Of a stretch of 11,355 nt of DNA, positions 8,260 to 11,355 are shown piece after piece. Position 1 is the stretch's first letter, and each line of letters opens with the position of its first letter. A program made the translations under genes and the position numbers. The stretch comes from Sergeia podlipaevii (taxonomy: Eukaryota > Euglenozoa > Kinetoplastea > Trypanosomatida > Trypanosomatidae). The stretch is taken from positions 1 through 11,355 of the forward strand of contig JASANZ010001712.1 of NCBI GenBank assembly GCA_030849805.1, written 5' to 3'. The notes below the pieces were generated by a model. That model ran no database searches, was not told where the DNA came from, and saw nothing but the letters and a program-made list of their open reading frames with translations.

Positions 8260-8398
8260 ACGCTATCGAAAACACACAAAAACAATATTAAAAAAAAACA
8301 TACAACAACGTTGGAGAAAAAAAAAGCTGTCCTCTCTAAATAGATACGTGAAGATTTAAGTTATCAAAAAAAAAAAGATTTTAATTAGAATAGTGTCA

Positions 8399-10570
8399 TC
8401 AAGCTGTAAACGCAATGGGCTCCAGCAGCTTTTCCAAAAATGGGGCTATGGCTACGGTCTTCTTCACCTCGTAGTCTGCAACATTTTGGGAGATCTTATC
8501 TTGCTTGTACCAGTAGTTCACCATGACGCAGCCACTCTCGCGGCTTCCCTGCGCCGTCGCGTTGCCCAGAAAGTTCAAGCGGAAAATAGTGGCACCATTA
8601 GAAACGTGAAAGTTACCGACAGGATCCAAAACGCGTCCACGCTTCTTTTCCTCCACTAGGTAGTGCGCAATGGAGCGTAGCAGCGGCCTCTCAAGGACTT
8701 GAGTAAAGGCGTGGTCCATCCACCACGGATTGGCGTCATTCGGGGTCTGAAAGAGCTGAGAGAGAAAGCGCATAGTGTGCACATTAGCGTTATTGACGTC
8801 CTTTCGCATGCGCGCTTGCAGTAGCGCTTTGATGTGCTCGTTGGTGTCCGTTAACTTGTGTTGCTCAGCGTATTGAAGAGCGGCGTCACACAGAGGCTCG
8901 AAGAAGTGGGTCTGCTGCTCCTTCGCGCCGGTGAAACCGAACAATGTCGTACGAACCACTTCGCCCTCCTTGGCTTCCCCCGCCGCAACACGCGAACCAA
9001 GATTCTCAATCTGAGTTGTCAACCATCGCGTGTAACCAGGGATGGGGGAAAGTGTGCTGAAGCTGGTGATCGTGGTAAGCTTGCGCATCTGGCGCGTGGC
9101 ATTGATGTTCTCCTCGATTTCGCGGACCACACGCTTGATGAGCATGTTGCCCATGTCCATACCACGGAGAGCGCTCTGAGCGGAATTGATGCTGTAGAAA
9201 ATGGCAGTGTCCACGTTTTCGCAGTCTGGTGTGTCAGGACCATACTTGCGGTCATGCTTCTGGAATGCCTGCGCAGCTGCGCACTTGTTCTCGGGGCATG
9301 CAAGTGGGGTCGGTCGGAGCAAAATGCGATCAACAGAGTTAGAAATCCCCTTGGTAAGGGCCACCTGTACCGCAATCAACGGCTCCTCCACGACAGCTGG
9401 GTGAAGGAACGCAAAGAGGTGGCGGTGATGCGTCGGCTGGAGCCGCTGCTTAACATCTTTGATGGCATCGGTGAAAGGGTGCACGTTCTCGGCTTTCACA
9501 ATCTGATCTAGCAAGGATGGCGGGGTGGTGAACCACGTCAGCTCATCCATGACAAGATACTCCTTGCTGAAGAAATCGTGAAACAAGACCGCCAGCGAGG
9601 TATCAATTGCGGTCACTTCATCGCGTCGCCGCCTCCACAGTTGAAGCTCGTTGCTTTTTGCTTGCGTCTCTTGTGGCGTCGCATCTGCCGGTGCCACTTG
9701 CAAAACTGAAATCTTCCTCTTGCACTCAATATCAAAAAAATGCACTATCTTGCGCAGATCCATCAAGCGACGAATACCGCTTTCCATCGATGCGGTGTGG
9801 CGCAGCCACGTGTAGTACAACGGTGACCCAGCAGTGCGAGTGTCAAAGCACAGTCGCACCACAGCCGCCTTGGAGTTGGCAAGCTGGTCCTGCAGGTCCA
9901 TCTTCTTCCTCAAGTCTAATTCGCTCCCCTCCGTCTTGAGCGTCTCCAGCTCCTTCGCCAAGCGTGAACACACCGTCAACTCCTTCTGAAGCGCGTTGGA
10001 AGCATCCTGAACTGCCTTGAAGTCAAAATCCAGCTCGGTGAGAAGACTGATAAATGCAAAAAACTTGTTTGCGTACTCAGTGGTGGCGTTGTTCTTCGGG
10101 TTTGCCTGTACATTCTGAGGCACCATCGCATCATACACTTCCCAAATTGTACCCACAAGCACAGATGGGAGACGACCACTCTCGCTCATAATTACTGTCT
10201 TGAGCTCAGAAATCCACTTCTCGTCATGACCTGCTGCCTCCTCCTCCGTAGCGTCGCCCTCCGTATTGCCATCCTTCGGTCGTCGGAGCCCACCCTTCGC
10301 CCTCGCCATTAGGTGCCTTATGTTTGCACTCTGCCCAGCTTCAATGGGGAGGTGCTGCTTGGGCAGTTCCCACAATCGCCGGCACCAGTTAGAGACGCGG
10401 TCCTCCGTGACCACGCGCGTCTTCCGGTAGTTGCAGTAGCGGCTCTGGATCAGTAAGGATGTTGGAGCTCTATCACCACGCATATGGACAGTTCCCATTG
10501 TGAGAGGAACAGAGCATGCAGCGCCGCCACATCGGGACAGAGCACCTCGTATGTGATGTGTTGAGAACAT
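8399..10570 (-). CDS. MLYCD: Malonyl-CoA decarboxylase
   Basis: 723 residues from ATG (10570-10568) to TGA. The enzyme converts malonyl-CoA to acetyl-CoA and CO2. An N-terminal helical domain, with coiled-coil-like 186-235, is followed by the family segment around WFTTPPSLLDQIVKAENVHP (346-365), then EEPLIAVQVALTKGIS (395-410), AIFYSINSAQSALRGMDMG (456-474), FSTLSPIPGYTRWL (504-517) and DPVGNFHVSNGA (649-660). From memory of human MCD, Ser508 and His655 correspond to catalytic Ser329 and His423; both are present. It is much longer than human MCD (493), with about 100 extra N-terminal residues, an insertion at about 291-318 and another at about 417-453. The Arg-containing, acid-poor first 50 residues suggest mitochondrial import. 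The C-terminus FTA is not a PTS1, unlike the SKL end of human MCD. It is the last protein gene of the minus cluster. Confidence 0.93.
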   Translation of the reverse strand: MFSTHHIRGALSRCGGAACSVPLTMGTVHMRGDRAPTSLLIQSRYCNYRKTRVVTEDRVSNWCRRLWELPKQHLPIEAGQSANIRHLMARAKGGLRRPKDGNTEGDATEEEAAGHDEKWISELKTVIMSESGRLPSVLVGTIWEVYDAMVPQNVQANPKNNATTEYANKFFAFISLLTELDFDFKAVQDASNALQKELTVCSRLAKELETLKTEGSELDLRKKMDLQDQLANSKAAVVRLCFDTRTAGSPLYYTWLRHTASMESGIRRLMDLRKIVHFFDIECKRKISVLQVAPADATPQETQAKSNELQLWRRRRDEVTAIDTSLAVLFHDFFSKEYLVMDELTWFTTPPSLLDQIVKAENVHPFTDAIKDVKQRLQPTHHRHLFAFLHPAVVEEPLIAVQVALTKGISNSVDRILLRPTPLACPENKCAAAQAFQKHDRKYGPDTPDCENVDTAIFYSINSAQSALRGMDMGNMLIKRVVREIEENINATRQMRKLTTITSFSTLSPIPGYTRWLTTQIENLGSRVAAGEAKEGEVVRTTLFGFTGAKEQQTHFFEPLCDAALQYAEQHKLTDTNEHIKALLQARMRKDVNNANVHTMRFLSQLFQTPNDANPWWMDHAFTQVLERPLLRSIAHYLVEEKKRGRVLDPVGNFHVSNGATIFRLNFLGNATAQGSRESGCVMVNYWYKQDKISQNVADYEVKKTVAIAPFLEKLLEPIAFTA

Positions 10571-11288
10571 TGCAAGGCTTTTTTTATAAAAAAAATGAAA
10601 CCTTCCCTTTTTTCTTATGAAATAGGACCAGCCAATTTGCTCGAGAATGCAATACTAAGAAATGAATGTGCAAGAAAGGTGTTGAGAACCCTATTTCTTT
10701 TTTTGTTTTTGTTGTTGTTGTTGTTTTTTCGAAAGTATTATTGAACTAAATCACCTCGCAAAATCTACGGGTCTGCACGACTACGTGAAAGCGTAAAAAA
10801 AATAATGATGAAGAAGAGCACAGAGAAAATAGAGATGATAGATAGAAGAAAGTGCAGACTTACACAACGGCAAATGCACGCATATATGTGCTGTTCAAAG
10901 CAGCAGCTATCCACCACCAGCGCTACCACACGTACAAGGAATATAGTAATCACTTCAGAAAAAAAAAAGATCAAGGGCCCACTATGTAAATGCAGAGTGA
11001 GGGTATGAAACCTAATAAAAAAAAAAAAAATGACTTGGACACTAATCAACGTACAACACAATGTCTTCTAACATTTGACTTTCAAATTGCCATTTACAAA
11101 GAAAAACCTCCATCATCAAAGCGAGAAACATAATATGTTGATAAGGTAAGTGAACAGCCAAAACACAGTGATCGTAGAGTTAGAGGTGACAAACTTAAAG
11201 TATAAGAATCCACACATCCCTCTACCGCTTGCAGTTTATATATATGGCTACCTACTAACCACTTCGTTCACCCATAGCCACACAATGC
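10571..11288 (-). promoter_or_regulatory. Intergenic RNA-processing region upstream of MCD
   Basis: 718 bases without a convincing gene. On the minus strand a pyrimidine-rich tract covers about 10855-10786, and the first AG after it is at 10782-10781, the best candidate acceptor for MCD, giving a leader of about 210 nt. That leader would include an (AAC)n-type stretch (plus-strand (GTT)n at 10711-10725). Upstream A/T runs at 10959-10968 and 11017-11029 may mark the end of the preceding gene's transcript. The 98-codon frame at 10765-11061 on minus mostly reads these tracts as Phe/Ile/Leu and is not called. Confidence 0.5.
10579..10594. repeat. T7-AT-A7 palindrome next to the MCD start
   Basis: A perfect 16-base palindrome ends eight bases before the MCD ATG. 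In RNA it could form only a weak A-U hairpin. It is probably low-complexity sequence. Confidence 0.7.
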
Positions 11289-11355
11289 TCAGAGGGAGTC
11301 CAGAACTGCTTGGGCGTCACGCTCGACCCACTTGGCGTTCACGGCAAGTCCCTCA
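11289..11355 (-). CDS. C-terminal end of an unidentified protein (partial)
   Basis: On the minus strand, 21 codons run from the window edge to TGA (11291-11289), giving a hydrophilic tail ending WVERDAQAVLDSL. The base composition changes here from AT-rich spacer to GC-rich sequence typical of coding DNA in this window, and the frame agrees with the orientation of MCD. It was too short for automatic ORF calling. No family can be recognised from this tail. It would be the gene before MCD in the minus cluster. Confidence 0.6.
   Translation of the reverse strand, partial: EGLAVNAKWVERDAQAVLDSL

Larger units (their letters stand above)
7020..8398. other. Convergent strand-switch region with tRNA cluster
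   Basis: All protein genes left of 7019 are on the plus strand and both right of 8399 are on the minus strand, so two polycistronic units face each other here. Three tRNA genes lie in the middle, Tyr and Thr on plus and Pro on minus, each reading with the cluster on its own side. In Leishmania and trypanosomes, such convergent zones are known sites of Pol II termination, often marked by tRNA genes, base J or H3/H4 variants. The chromatin marks cannot be seen in sequence; the geometry can. Confidence 0.85.
7677..8398. other. MCD 3' flank and strand-switch spacer
   Basis: 722 bases with no credible protein gene. The stretch is AT-rich with many A-runs on plus (7749-7759, 7862-7873, 8176-8185, 8289-8298, 8366-8376), which are pyrimidine tracts for minus-strand transcripts and could position MCD polyadenylation. 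It also holds a G10 run, a (TA)n repeat and a GC-rich hairpin, listed separately. Short frames at 7747-7965 (minus) and 8001-8219 (plus) are low-complexity or lack family features. Confidence 0.6.

Noticed and set aside
8858..9511. 217-codon plus-strand frame inside MCD
   Set aside because: It is antisense to the conserved catalytic core of MCD and shows no motif of its own.
10765..11061. Hydrophobic 98-codon minus-strand frame
   Set aside because: Its Phe/Ile/Leu content comes from T-rich runs in the spacer, and it covers the likely splice acceptor of MCD.

Overview
The window looks like nuclear DNA of a kinetoplastid, most likely a trypanosomatid. The genes are intronless and lie head to tail in long same-strand runs. 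AT-rich spacers of about 400-700 bases are full of poly-pyrimidine tracts, as expected for polycistronic transcription with spliced-leader trans-splicing. The tRNA-Tyr gene carries a very short intron, a trypanosomatid hallmark. Gene families also fit: a glycosomal-type PEX1, RUVBL1, a plant-type SET methyltransferase and malonyl-CoA decarboxylase. I cannot name the species from the sequence alone.

Layout: positions 1-7019 are the end of a plus-strand gene cluster. It holds the 3' part of a TPR-repeat gene (1-429), RUVBL1 (889-2268), a SET-domain methyltransferase (2728-3690) and PEX1 (4113-7019). The next cluster runs on the minus strand: the last codons of an unidentified gene at the right edge (11289-11355), then malonyl-CoA decarboxylase (8399-10570). 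The two clusters converge on 7020-8398. That zone contains three tRNA genes: Tyr(GTA) and Thr(CGT) on plus, Pro(CGG) on minus. It therefore looks like a convergent strand-switch region, where Pol II transcription from both sides would end and Pol III genes sit.

The protein genes are not an operon in the bacterial sense; they share transcription, not a pathway. PEX1 would drive receptor export at glycosomes, RUVBL1 acts in chromatin remodelling and R2TP assembly, the SET protein probably methylates a protein lysine or histidine, and MCD removes malonyl-CoA.

The most unusual items are these. A GC-rich hairpin in the convergent zone is followed at once by ten T on the minus strand (8176-8259). 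The tRNA-Thr has C in place of the nearly universal T55. The tRNA-Tyr intron folds as 12 nt. The SET motif has Ser where Asn is usual. A small upstream ORF stops on the SET start codon (ATGA).

All family assignments come from reading motifs by eye; no database search was possible.
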